A stretch of 64,000 bases of DNA, taken from a virus. The notes under the pieces were generated by a model, which was not told the DNA's origin, did not search any database, and worked only from the letters and a program-made list of their open reading frames with translations. A program made the position numbers and the translations under genes. The stretch lies in IMG/VR virus record IMGVR_UViG_3300030101_003608, positions 20,112 through 84,111 of that record. The stretch is one strand, 5' to 3'. Each line of letters starts with the position of its first letter. Position 1 is the stretch's first letter. Of this stretch, positions 1 through 10,800 are shown in pieces.

Positions 1-3000
1 CAGTGTTATCAACAAAGTGTTCCCATACTTTATTTTTCTCAGGAGATAATACACTATAGTTAGAGAATCCATCTGAGAACCTGTTCTGCAAGGTTGCAAG
101 CATGGACAATCTTGTACTTACAGAAAGCGGTTTACCTACTTCTTTTTCAATAACTTCAGGTAATCCATTTAACAAATAGTAAATAGGATTTTTACTAACA
201 TTCATAGCTGCCGCCTCAAGACCTGGATTGTTAGATTTTGCAGCTTTGTTTACAATGTTTATTACATTAAACATGAAACCAATACCATGAGATTTTGCAA
301 ACTGTTCAGCATCTGAAGTCATTTTTACAATCTCATAACTACTCATATCAAGTGCTATACCTAAAGCATTTAAAAACTCTACAGACTTACTTGGTATAAA
401 CTTACCCTTGTAAGAAAATTCTTTTACTACTTTAGAAAGATCTAATCTATTAGTTATACCTTTAGTGTCTTTTATAATATAAGGATTAGTGCTTCTTGAC
501 GCTATTGCAAAGTTTGTTTTCCAATCACGTAGTATCTTATATAAGTTAAAGTTAGCTCTAGAAACTCTAGACTCATACATAGACTCTTCAGGAATTAATT
601 TATCACCCTCTCTTTTTCTTTCTTGTAAAATAGTTTTATTTACAGTAAGTTGAATATGTGGAATCTGAGGTTTTTTAAAATCTTGCCAAAAGTTTGTTTC
701 AGTGTCAAACTCTACACCATTTTTATAATTTTTTGATGGATCCGGAAGCATTGTCATAATCTCACCAAACTCTAAATAATTATCTTGTTCTTCAACAAGT
801 CTATTATAAATATCAATTGGATCAAAAGAACCTTGTAAAACTCTAGCTAACTTATTCCAAACCATAGATGATTCTTCTAATATTGGTAACCCAAACTCAT
901 CTCTTTGTCTTACAATATCACCTTGCTCATTACGCTCTTGTTTAAATATACCTGTTAGAAATAACATAGTCTCTTGACTAGTCAGTTCCTTAGCAGAAAT
1001 TGCATTTCCTTCTTTTGTAGTAAATAAAGGTACACTACTTGCATCATCAATATCTTGTAAGTATTGTTCTTTTAAAACAGAAAATCTAGATTTTTCTAAG
1101 TGAAACGCAACTACACCTTTCTTTTGATTTCTGTCTAATGAAAGCTCTACATCTCCAAAGTTATCAACCATTTTATTTAATAGCTCAACTCTATCTTTAA
1201 GAAGCACCTCTCTTAAAAGATCTGGATTTTTTGTTTCTTCATTAGCTTCTTGCAAGCTTGTAAGCTGTTGCTCTAAGTTATCTCTGTTAACTTCTAACTT
1301 TGCTTTTATACCTTTGTATAATAAAATCTTTTGTTGTTCGTTGCCTAATATTTTTAGGGCCCCGCTGCTTGTGCTAAACTGTTTATTATAGTTTTGAAAT
1401 GTTAATGCCATTACAGTATCTATAATATCTACAGCTGTAGCAGAATCAGTTACAGTAAATGTAGCTACATTCTTAGATTGCTTTTTAAGAGGCTTAATTT
1501 GTTTAGCCCTTTGTAAAACTACAGGCTCTAATGTTTGAATAGAATTCTTTGCCGGGATAGTAAAGTTTCCTGTATAAAGTTTATCAAACATTTCTTTGAC
1601 CATTGGATTATCCTGAACATTTCTTACCATTGGATTAAGAGGGTCATTATTAAACAGTTCTAAAAACTTTCTAATTTTTTCAAAAATCTTAGCTATGAAA
1701 CGACCAAGTTTAGTACTTCTACTTCTTGCATATGACCTATATTCTTCAGCTAAAAGTTCTTCAATCTCATAAAAATTTTTATTTCCGTACTTTGTAATTA
1801 AACGTCTATCTCCATCTATGTTTTGAACTTCTTTATATAGCTTAGTTCTTTCTTCAGAAGTTAATACAAGTTGTGTAAATCCATGCCATGCTTCATGATA
1901 CATGTCTATGCTTAAAGCATCTTCATATATAACAGCTTTACCTTCTTTTCTTTTGTCTCGAAGTTTTTCTTGCTCACTTAAGCTTGCATCATTTTGCAAT
2001 GCCCAAGCACTATTATAGAATAAACCAAATGCATCTGAATTTATAATACCTACAGCTCTTTCAAACTCAAGAACTTCATTTAAAGGACTATTTTTATACC
2101 AGCTGTCTGCTTTACGCAATGCCTCTTTAGATGTAAATATTTTATCAAGAAACCTTTTTCTTTTTTTAGATCTTTCTAAAGGTGTACTAATACTAGAGTC
2201 GAAACCTTCTAAAGCAGCATCTATACTGTTGTTACCTTGCTTTTTAATTTCTGCATCAAGCGTTTCTTTTGTAGGTGTAACATCTTCAGATGCAGCATCA
2301 ATTGCTGGTACAGTAGGTTTTATTTTAGCTTTTTTAGGAGTATTCTTTTTCTTTTTAAAGAATTCATTTGTCCACTTAGTCCCATATATTCTTTTAATAT
2401 AGTCTCGTGCATTTAATTTCTTAGTTGTATAACCGGACTTAGTATACTTATTTGCAACTCTAGTAGTCCCGTTAGAATCAGATACTACTTCAACAGGAGT
2501 CTTAGTTCTTATAGCAGCTTTTGCCATAGCAAGACCTATTCCAGAATCTCCTTCAACAATTATCTTTCCTATAGAAACTCTTTTATTTAATTTTTGAAGA
2601 ACCTTATACATTAATTCATTTAACTGTTCTTGCTTCCATCCAAGTTTAGCTAAATCTCCCATATGATTACCTACTATATTAATAGTAAGATCTTTACCAT
2701 ATGAGTTTAAGTTCTCTGCAATTCTTTCTGCCTGAGCATCACTAATAGTTTTTACTTTTTTCTCACCAAGTTTCATAAACTCCCAAGATTGTTCAACCTT
2801 AGATTTTATATGTGCTAAATCAGAAGTCTCAAAATCAGAACCTATACCAAATGTAACATCAGAATTATTTACATTCATAGTAAGCATAGCTTTTCTATTA
2901 GGCAATCTACTTGTAACAAAATTTCTTTTATCGGCCTTTTCTTTAGCTTTAGGTGTATTAGTTTCTGTGTCAATTTCTTCCACGGGCCCAATGTAACCTA

Positions 3001-4873
3001 ACTGTAGTAAATCTTCTTGAGGAGTTTGAAATTCTTCAGGAATAGCAAATTGCAAGTATGCATTAACACCTGCAAAATAATTATCTTTTTCAGCACTGTA
3101 ATCTACCTTTGCAATAGGTTTAATAAAGTCAAGGTAGTTTTTAGTAACAGCTTTAACTATATCATTATCATTTTTATCTTTTACAAACTCATAGTCTAGA
3201 TAAGTTGCCTCTTCATTTATAATTCCGTTTTCAGCAAATTCTTTTTGATAAGACATATTAGCAGGAAACTTACCTTTAACAAAACTTTGTAAATGGTCAC
3301 TAATTATTTTTTCAGCATTAGGTTTAGTTAAGTCTATATTCTTATAAGTTCTTTCAGTTTTACCATTAACCAACTTATCCGATGCTAGTCTTACCTGGAT
3401 TTTGTTTAAACCTTCTTCTTCTTCAATAGTAACTCTAATTCCATTTTTACTAGTTCTATTAGACAAGAATTGATTATAGTAGTTTAATCTATCTTGAGCA
3501 CTTAGTTCTTCATTATTAAACTTAGCATTTGTAGTTAATACTTTAGCTATTTTTGTAGCTAGGGTTACAGGCATATCTAATCTTTGTAAGAATACCTTTT
3601 CATCTACAGTTATTCCGGCACTATCTTTTGTTACAGGAAAATAAGAATGTCCTTCTAAGGGCCCTGAATCAATTATGTATAACATATTAAAGGTGTCAGC
3701 AAAATCAGTTTCTGATAATGGAGTCAACCTAGTTTGAGTTATACCATAGCTACCACCTGTAATTGGTATAACAACACCTTCTTTATTAGTTTTTAAGTTT
3801 TCACTTAGAGTATATAAATCATTTAGCGAGCTTTCTTGATCTGCTTTAATCTTATCTCTAATTCTATTCTTTTCTGCAGAACCCATTTGTATGCCCGCAT
3901 TTAACATCTCTAGAATTTCTTGCTTTGCTAAATCTTTAGAATCTACAAGCGTATAAAGTTTTCCCGATCTATTACCCAAGTATAGTTTATCACCTCTTTT
4001 AACTACAGGTCTAATATACTGATATACTGCTCTACCTTCTTCTGAAATACTTCCCTCCTCATCAAATTTTAAAATGTTTCCATTTTGATCTGCAATAAAG
4101 GCCGTAATCATATTAAAAGAAGGATTGTTCTTTAACATGTTTTTATCATCTCTTGTTAACAAAGCTTGATCTACATCTTGTATATTTTTAGCTAGCATCT
4201 TTACACCCACTTGAGATCCATCAGGCATTGTAACAATAGGCTCTTGATTAGGATTATTTCTAGTAAACCATATTAAAGTCTTAACAACATCATAGAACAT
4301 TTTCTTTTCAGGATCCTTAACATTCTTAAGTTCTTCAGATACCGTGTCAGGGTTTTCAGCATAAGCCATTTGACCAGTAGTAGTATTTGGATAAGCCGGT
4401 CTAGCTTTATTGTTAGTCATTATAGAAGAAACTAAATTAGTAGGAACATTATCTTGAGTAACATTCTCTCTAGATTTATTTTCTTTTTTAATTTCTTCCT
4501 CTATACTTTTTTTACTTGGCTTTTTTTTAGTTGTAACAAAAGATGCTACTTCATCTAAATCTTCAAATTTACTATTAAGTTCAGCTAAGTAATTTAAATC
4601 TAGAGGTGTTTCCGCTTTGAATATTTTACTTAAATAATCATTTTTAGTATCCTTAGTTATAACATGAAGTAATTGCGAAGGCATAGCTTGCGCAAACTGA
4701 AGAGATAGTTCTTCAGGATAAGCTTCATTAACCGTGTTATACACAAGCTTAACTAACTCATCTAAACCTGCAATATCACCAGCTGCATCATTCTTGATTA
4801 CTGAATTAATAAAGTCTTGAGATATTTCATTTAAAATAGCTAAGTCTTGATCTTTTGTTAAATTACATGCCAT
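1..4873 (-). CDS. Giant multidomain protein with HExxH metallopeptidase site (partial, cut at left edge)
   Basis: Open frame from an ATG at 4873 to the window edge, about 1,624 residues with no stop, so the C-terminus is missing. The N-terminal ~700 residues are charged and unrecognised. Around residues 705-800 a Rossmann-like stretch contains IIVEGDSGIGLAMAKAA, resembling SLOG/YpsA-type nucleotide-binding domains seen in giant crAss-like proteins. At residues 993-997 the motif HEAWH fits an HExxH zinc peptidase, and a downstream EELLAEEYRSY at about 1035-1045 could give the third (Glu) ligand of a gluzincin. It starts 12 bases after the 2,160-residue gene and probably belongs to the same late operon. 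In crAss-like phages such giants are virion cargo ejected into the cell. The peptidase is well supported by motif, the SLOG assignment is tentative, and substrates are unknown. Confidence 0.7.
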   Translation of the reverse strand, partial: MACNLTKDQDLAILNEISQDFINSVIKNDAAGDIAGLDELVKLVYNTVNEAYPEELSLQFAQAMPSQLLHVITKDTKNDYLSKIFKAETPLDLNYLAELNSKFEDLDEVASFVTTKKKPSKKSIEEEIKKENKSRENVTQDNVPTNLVSSIMTNNKARPAYPNTTTGQMAYAENPDTVSEELKNVKDPEKKMFYDVVKTLIWFTRNNPNQEPIVTMPDGSQVGVKMLAKNIQDVDQALLTRDDKNMLKNNPSFNMITAFIADQNGNILKFDEEGSISEEGRAVYQYIRPVVKRGDKLYLGNRSGKLYTLVDSKDLAKQEILEMLNAGIQMGSAEKNRIRDKIKADQESSLNDLYTLSENLKTNKEGVVIPITGGSYGITQTRLTPLSETDFADTFNMLYIIDSGPLEGHSYFPVTKDSAGITVDEKVFLQRLDMPVTLATKIAKVLTTNAKFNNEELSAQDRLNYYNQFLSNRTSKNGIRVTIEEEEGLNKIQVRLASDKLVNGKTERTYKNIDLTKPNAEKIISDHLQSFVKGKFPANMSYQKEFAENGIINEEATYLDYEFVKDKNDNDIVKAVTKNYLDFIKPIAKVDYSAEKDNYFAGVNAYLQFAIPEEFQTPQEDLLQLGYIGPVEEIDTETNTPKAKEKADKRNFVTSRLPNRKAMLTMNVNNSDVTFGIGSDFETSDLAHIKSKVEQSWEFMKLGEKKVKTISDAQAERIAENLNSYGKDLTINIVGNHMGDLAKLGWKQEQLNELMYKVLQKLNKRVSIGKIIVEGDSGIGLAMAKAAIRTKTPVEVVSDSNGTTRVANKYTKSGYTTKKLNARDYIKRIYGTKWTNEFFKKKKNTPKKAKIKPTVPAIDAASEDVTPTKETLDAEIKKQGNNSIDAALEGFDSSISTPLERSKKRKRFLDKIFTSKEALRKADSWYKNSPLNEVLEFERAVGIINSDAFGLFYNSAWALQNDASLSEQEKLRDKRKEGKAVIYEDALSIDMYHEAWHGFTQLVLTSEERTKLYKEVQNIDGDRRLITKYGNKNFYEIEELLAEEYRSYARSRSTKLGRFIAKIFEKIRKFLELFNNDPLNPMVRNVQDNPMVKEMFDKLYTGNFTIPAKNSIQTLEPVVLQRAKQIKPLKKQSKNVATFTVTDSATAVDIIDTVMALTFQNYNKQFSTSSGALKILGNEQQKILLYKGIKAKLEVNRDNLEQQLTSLQEANEETKNPDLLREVLLKDRVELLNKMVDNFGDVELSLDRNQKKGVVAFHLEKSRFSVLKEQYLQDIDDASSVPLFTTKEGNAISAKELTSQETMLFLTGIFKQERNEQGDIVRQRDEFGLPILEESSMVWNKLARVLQGSFDPIDIYNRLVEEQDNYLEFGEIMTMLPDPSKNYKNGVEFDTETNFWQDFKKPQIPHIQLTVNKTILQERKREGDKLIPEESMYESRVSRANFNLYKILRDWKTNFAIASRSTNPYIIKDTKGITNRLDLSKVVKEFSYKGKFIPSKSVEFLNALGIALDMSSYEIVKMTSDAEQFAKSHGIGFMFNVINIVNKAAKSNNPGLEAAAMNVSKNPIYYLLNGLPEVIEKEVGKPLSVSTRLSMLATLQNRFSDGFSNYSVLSPEKNKVWEHFVDNT

Positions 4874-4885
4874 TACTCTATAGTT

Positions 4886-7800
4886 TTAACAATCCTCTTT
4901 TGGATTCTTTTTTGTATAATTTTTTAATTTATCAGCTAGTCCACTTAATCCTGTACCTTCATTATTTTCAGCAACAGAAGTACTTGCATTAACCTCTTTC
5001 TGATTTTGTTGACTCTTCTTGGCAGCAGCTTTAGCTTCTTTACTTACCTTGATACTTTCTTTAGCATCCGTTGCAGTAGCTTTATCAAACTTTTCATTTG
5101 CTTCACTTACAGGCATACTTTTTTGTTTTCTGCTTTTTAAACCAATTGATTTAACTGTAACCATATCAACATCACCTTTTTTATAAACTTTGGTTACTTC
5201 TACAATATTACCACCTACATCAAAGATAGGGTTTTCAGAAACTAAATAGTCACCTTTTGATAAATCTTTTGGAGATATTACATTTTCTAAAGCTTTTCTT
5301 TTAGCATCAACTTCTTCTTGAAGCATCTTAGTAAGTTGTTCACCGAGTGCTGGTTCTTGTACTACTAAAAGTATAGCCTCCATTCTAGCAGCATCTGCTT
5401 CATTGATATCTTTAGCTTCTCTAATTTTTTGAGCAAGCTCTTCAATCTGATCAGCTACACCACTATCTAATTTTTCTTTTATCTCTTCAGTTAAGAATGG
5501 ATCAAATGATTCTCCTTCTTCAGTAACAGGAGCTTGCAATTCAACAGGAACATCTGTAGGTTTAACTAAAGGTACTCCAGCTTCTACATCTTCTATATAA
5601 GGTATATCAACAGCTATATTATTTTGAATAGATTTTATTTGAGCATCTATTTCTTCTTTTCTAGCTTTATTAGCTTTTTTCTTTTCTAGCTTTAATTTAT
5701 CAATTCTTTCTTTATTAAGTTCTTCTCCTGCCTTTTTTGCAGAATTAATATAGCCATCTAAGTTTATGTCAAGTTGAATAAGTAATAAAGATAATTTAGA
5801 TGGTAATGTACCCATCATGTTATGAACTAGATTTCTATATATTGATTGCTGTGCGCTATACTGATACAATTTAGACTCAGAAAAATTTTCAAAATCTTTA
5901 GATGTCTTAATGTCTATAACATGAAACTCTTTAGTTTTTCTATTAAAGGCAAATATATCCATTGCACCTACAACACCATTTTCCATAGCAGTCTGATCAA
6001 AGACTAATGCATCTCCAACATAGAAGAAATAGTCTCCGTCTTTAGCCCAATCTTGTAACTCAGTTATAATTGCATTAATGCTATCAAAAGCTTCATCACT
6101 CATGTTATCAGGCTTAGTAGGTTTTATAAAGTTACCATCTTCATCTAATGTTAATCCTGCTCTAAACATAGCGTCAACTGTATTACCTGCAATATTAGAC
6201 TCCCTAAATGCTACTCTATTAACAACCTTCTTAAGACTATCTAAAGTAAAGTTAGCTTCCAAAGCTGTTTTAATAGTTGCAAGTTTACCGGGCTCTTGTA
6301 ATTGAGAATAAGTTTTATCTGCGCTGATACTTTGAACCAAAGTGTCAATTTTTTCTTGTTGAGATAAATCCATTTTATCAATACTATCAAAAAGATTTAA
6401 TAAACCTCCTCTAGAAGTTTTACCAGTCTTTTTATTATAGTTCTTTTCTTTAACAGGGCCATACTCAAAAGCAGATAACTTAAACTTTTTGTTTTTTAAC
6501 TGTTCTGCGTATTGAGTAGATCTTGTTGGTGCAGGAGTTTCTGGAGTACTTCCTGTAAATCTATAACCTATAGTTTCACCATTTTCACCTATTACTCTTT
6601 CTACTTGATTTTGTTTACCAAGAACCATAGCTTCAAACAATCTCCAGTTTCTTTCTGAAGGACTTTGAGGACGTTTTAGCTCTGATAAATCTTCTCTATA
6701 TTTAGTTAATGCATTTATGTCAGATTGAATATCTTCTTTTCTAGCATCAGTCTTAGCCTTTTTTAAGTCATTGTTTAACACATTAACTAATGCATCAAGC
6801 TGTTTTAACTTAGAAGGAACAGTACCATCTAAAGTTTTAAGTGTTGGTACTTCTACTTCTTCTACAGTCTTAGGTTTCTTAGCTTCTTGTTCTGCATTAT
6901 ATTTAGCAATTATATCTCTATTATTTTTTAACCAATTATTTCTAAGTCTAAGATATTCTACATCCTCATTTGCTTTTTCTGACATACCCTTAGCATCTAA
7001 GTATAACTCAAACTGAGTAGTTAATATATCTTTCAATTCTTGATCAAGAGTATCCCATTTAACGGTAGTTCTATCAGAATCTATTTTTTTCTCAACAGGT
7101 TCTTTTCTTTCAGAAGTTGGTTTTATAACAGGTGGCTTCTTTTCTTCTTCAGTATAAGAAGCTTCTATTTCCTTTAAAGCTTTACTATAACTCTCATCTA
7201 TTGTATTGATAGCCTTTGTATATACTTTTCCTTCTGGTGTTTTATCAAACTCAGAAACTATTTCTGTTTCCATTTGACTTTCAATTTCTTCAATAGTTTG
7301 ATCTATAATATCTAATGCGGAATATTTATATAAACCAAAATCATTCTGTATACTAGCTTTATCTTCTTTAGATATTCCAGCACCTAATTTAGCCTGCTTA
7401 CCATACTTAGTTATTAATTTTTGTACTTCTGGATCAGATTGATCTACAGTGCTTACAAATTCATCAAATTGATTTGATTCTAAACCAATCTCTGAAATTA
7501 TATCTTTTCCAAAGTTTAAAGGATCTTTGTATGATTCTGTTTTTTCTTTTAAACTTTTTAGTTTATCAAGTTCTGCTTGTAATTTTTTATCTGTAGGTAC
7601 TTCTTTTGTATTTTGCTTTTCAAATTCTTCTACACTAATTCCATTACGACTTTTAAAGGCTTGTTTTTCCTTTTGAATCTGAACTAATCTTTTTTGCTCA
7701 ATAGCTTTTTTCTTAGCCTTATATTCTCTATACTTAGATCCTTCATCTAATTCTTCATTCTTTTCTACATAAGCCTGATATAGATATAATTTGTTCATAT

Positions 7801-10800
7801 ATCTATTAAATACAGGGTTATCTTCTGTAATAATTAGTTGATTAACTTCATCATAAAACTCTGTAGGAGCTATACCGTGGTCTTTCCATGCAATAAAATC
7901 TGCACCAGACATAAAAATACCATCTTCAGCTAACGTATTTAAAAGACCATTTCCTGCAATATCATTTAATTCTCTTTTTGCAATCTCAGTTGCATAAGCA
8001 CCTCTTTCATTGTAAAGCTTTTGCATCCACTCTAAATTCTTTTCATAAAGCTTATAAAAACCTTGTGGGTCATTTACAAGATTTATTAACTTAGCTAACT
8101 CAGCTTTTTCATCAGATAGTTTATAGTAATCTATTACATCTCTAAATCCTTCTGAAGCCTTATCATCAAATATAAAATCAGTTTCTGTACCAAGTTCATT
8201 TAATAAATTTTTATACGAATTTTTAAGTTTGTTAATAATCTTACCTTCTTCTTTAACAGTCTTTTTACCTAACTCTCTATCTAGTATTTTATCAACCTCT
8301 TCTTCAGTAACACCTTTAGTTTTTGTCTTAGCTCTCTCAGCATCAACTCTTTGTTGTTGGTCAGTAGTTAATCTATCAAACATTTTAGGATTCATTATTG
8401 CCTTATAATCCTCCTCTTTTATTATCTCTACTACATCTCCTTCTTTTTCAAATACTTCTTTTATTTGTTCATAAGTTCTTTTACCAAAAATATCAGTATT
8501 TTGATAGTTACCATCTTTAAGAATTTGAAAATCTCTTATACTTCCGTCTAAATTTACTTTATATCTATAAGTGTTTGTAGTACCTTCTACAGGGTCTGTT
8601 ATAGTAAATGTTTTTCTACCAACAGGAACCTTACTATCTGAATATCTAGGTTTTTCTACAGGAGCTTCTTCTTTTTCTGCTTCCGTAGTTTTATTTTCTT
8701 TTTGTAAATATTGTTTTAAACCTGCTCTATACCTATCTCTATGAAAAAAGTCATCAAAGCTTTTCCAATTATTATAGTAGTCTTCTAAAGCATTTAATCT
8801 TTTTTGTCTTTGCTTTGCAGCTTCTTTTGATTCTGGAGTTGCCTGAGTAGTAAGAGTTTTAATTTCATCTTTAAGTCTAGCTATCTCAGCTTTCATACCT
8901 CTACTATCTCTAATGGTAAGAATTAAATCAGAATCTGATTTAGATAAACTTTCTGAAGGTCTATTATTATAATGAGTTTTTTGAATAGAGACCATTCTTT
9001 TACTAACATCTTCCCAATTTTCTTGAAAAAATGCAGCTTGTGTTACAGCTTCTTCCCAAGCATTATGCATAAAAACGGCATCTTCATATCCCTCCATCCA
9101 TGATTCCATGTTACGTATGTCAACAGGATTCTTATATTTTTCCTCAACCCTATCTATAGTCTTACTTACTTTCTTTAGCTTTTCTGCAATTATTGGAATT
9201 TTAGATTTATACTTTCCTACTTCATCAGCGGTAACTGTAGGATTTGCTTCAAGAAATTCCTCATCTGTAAGATCTTGATAAGTTTTAAAGTTTTCTATAT
9301 AGCTGTCTAAAATGCCATTTTTCTTTAAATATTTAACATGACTAATTACAGCTTCCATCTCAGCATCTCTATTTTCTTTTATGTCTCCACTTTTAGTAAC
9401 TGTATTCACACCTAACTGTGTTGCAGCATTAAAATATCCACTATCCCAAAAATCCTTTACACCTATATCATTAATTCGATCTGCTAGTTGTTGACCTACT
9501 TGAGTTTCAAATTCAAGATAGTCTTTATAACCTTGAGGATCATACATTTTTGCAGACCTAGTTCTAGCTGCATTTATACCAGCTCCTAAACCTTTAGTTA
9601 AGAATCCCATAAAAAATCCTGATCCAAATACCTCAGCACCTTCAGGACTAATTTGTTTTTTTAAAGCTCTAGTATATTCATCAACTGAAGTACTACCTTG
9701 TCCAAATATTGCTTTATCTATAATCCCTTTTCTTGTTGGATCACTGTAATAAAGTTTTTTATAATGCTCATATGTAGCATCTGCAATTACTTGCTGAAAA
9801 GATTCTTGAAGACCTTCAAGTAGATTTACTTTAAAATAACCTATAGTGTTACCTAAAGATTTTGCAATAGGATCTGTTTTCCAACCATGCAGCCAGGTTC
9901 TATAACCCCTTTCTCTAAATACAGCCCCTTTACCTGATTCTAATGTAACCCTACCTATAGGTCCAAAATCACCTTTACCAATACTGGCTATATCATTAAT
10001 TTTTTTACCAAAAACTTTATTTAGTGCGGTTGGGTTTAAAATATTATCAAATGCAAGTTTGTTAGTAAAATATATAAGAGCTGTGTTCCATATAGAAGTT
10101 TCAAAAGCTTCTGCATCTGCAGCAGACATTATCCTTTCTAAATCTTCACCTAGAGGAGCCTTACCATTATTTTTATAATAATTAGAATATAAATTATCAA
10201 ATAATCTATCACGATTTAAAGAAGACTCTAATCTTGATTCAGCTATAGCTAAGTTTATATTTCTAATATCTCTATAAAATGCACCAAAACCCATAGCCCC
10301 TTCAGCTAATCCTGTCAAGTTATCTGCACCATCTAGAATTCTATAACGGTTTGCTGTCACATTACTAAAAGGATTAACAGCTCTACCTATAGTACTTTCA
10401 CTTAGTCTTCTAAGGTCCCAACCTTGATACCACTTTCTAGCATTTCCCATACCACTCAAGTAATCAAGATTTTGTTGAGTTATTCTAGCTCCGTCTACTG
10501 CATTATCAAGCTTGTTTGCCTTTTGTATATTAGAAAGAGTTTTTGCACTTCTAATATTAGGAACATATCTTCCAGCAGCACCAAGTTTAAACGCACTTCC
10601 AAAGCCTCCATCTAATGCAATAGAACCCATTATACCTAAAGTATAACCAAAGTTCATTACCAGGTTATTCACAAAAGCTCCTGTTCCATCATTTGAATCA
10701 TAATATAATTTATTAACCCTATCAAATTCTCTCCCAACTCTATAATCAGGTTTCCAAAAATCACCCTCAGCCATAGCACCTAAGCTTTCATATGTTCCTA

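Noticed and set aside
3017-3199. 60-codon plus-strand ORF in the first 4.9 kb
   Set aside because: Antisense to the open minus-strand frame of the giant edge gene; hydrophobic composition is typical of shadows of AT-rich coding DNA.
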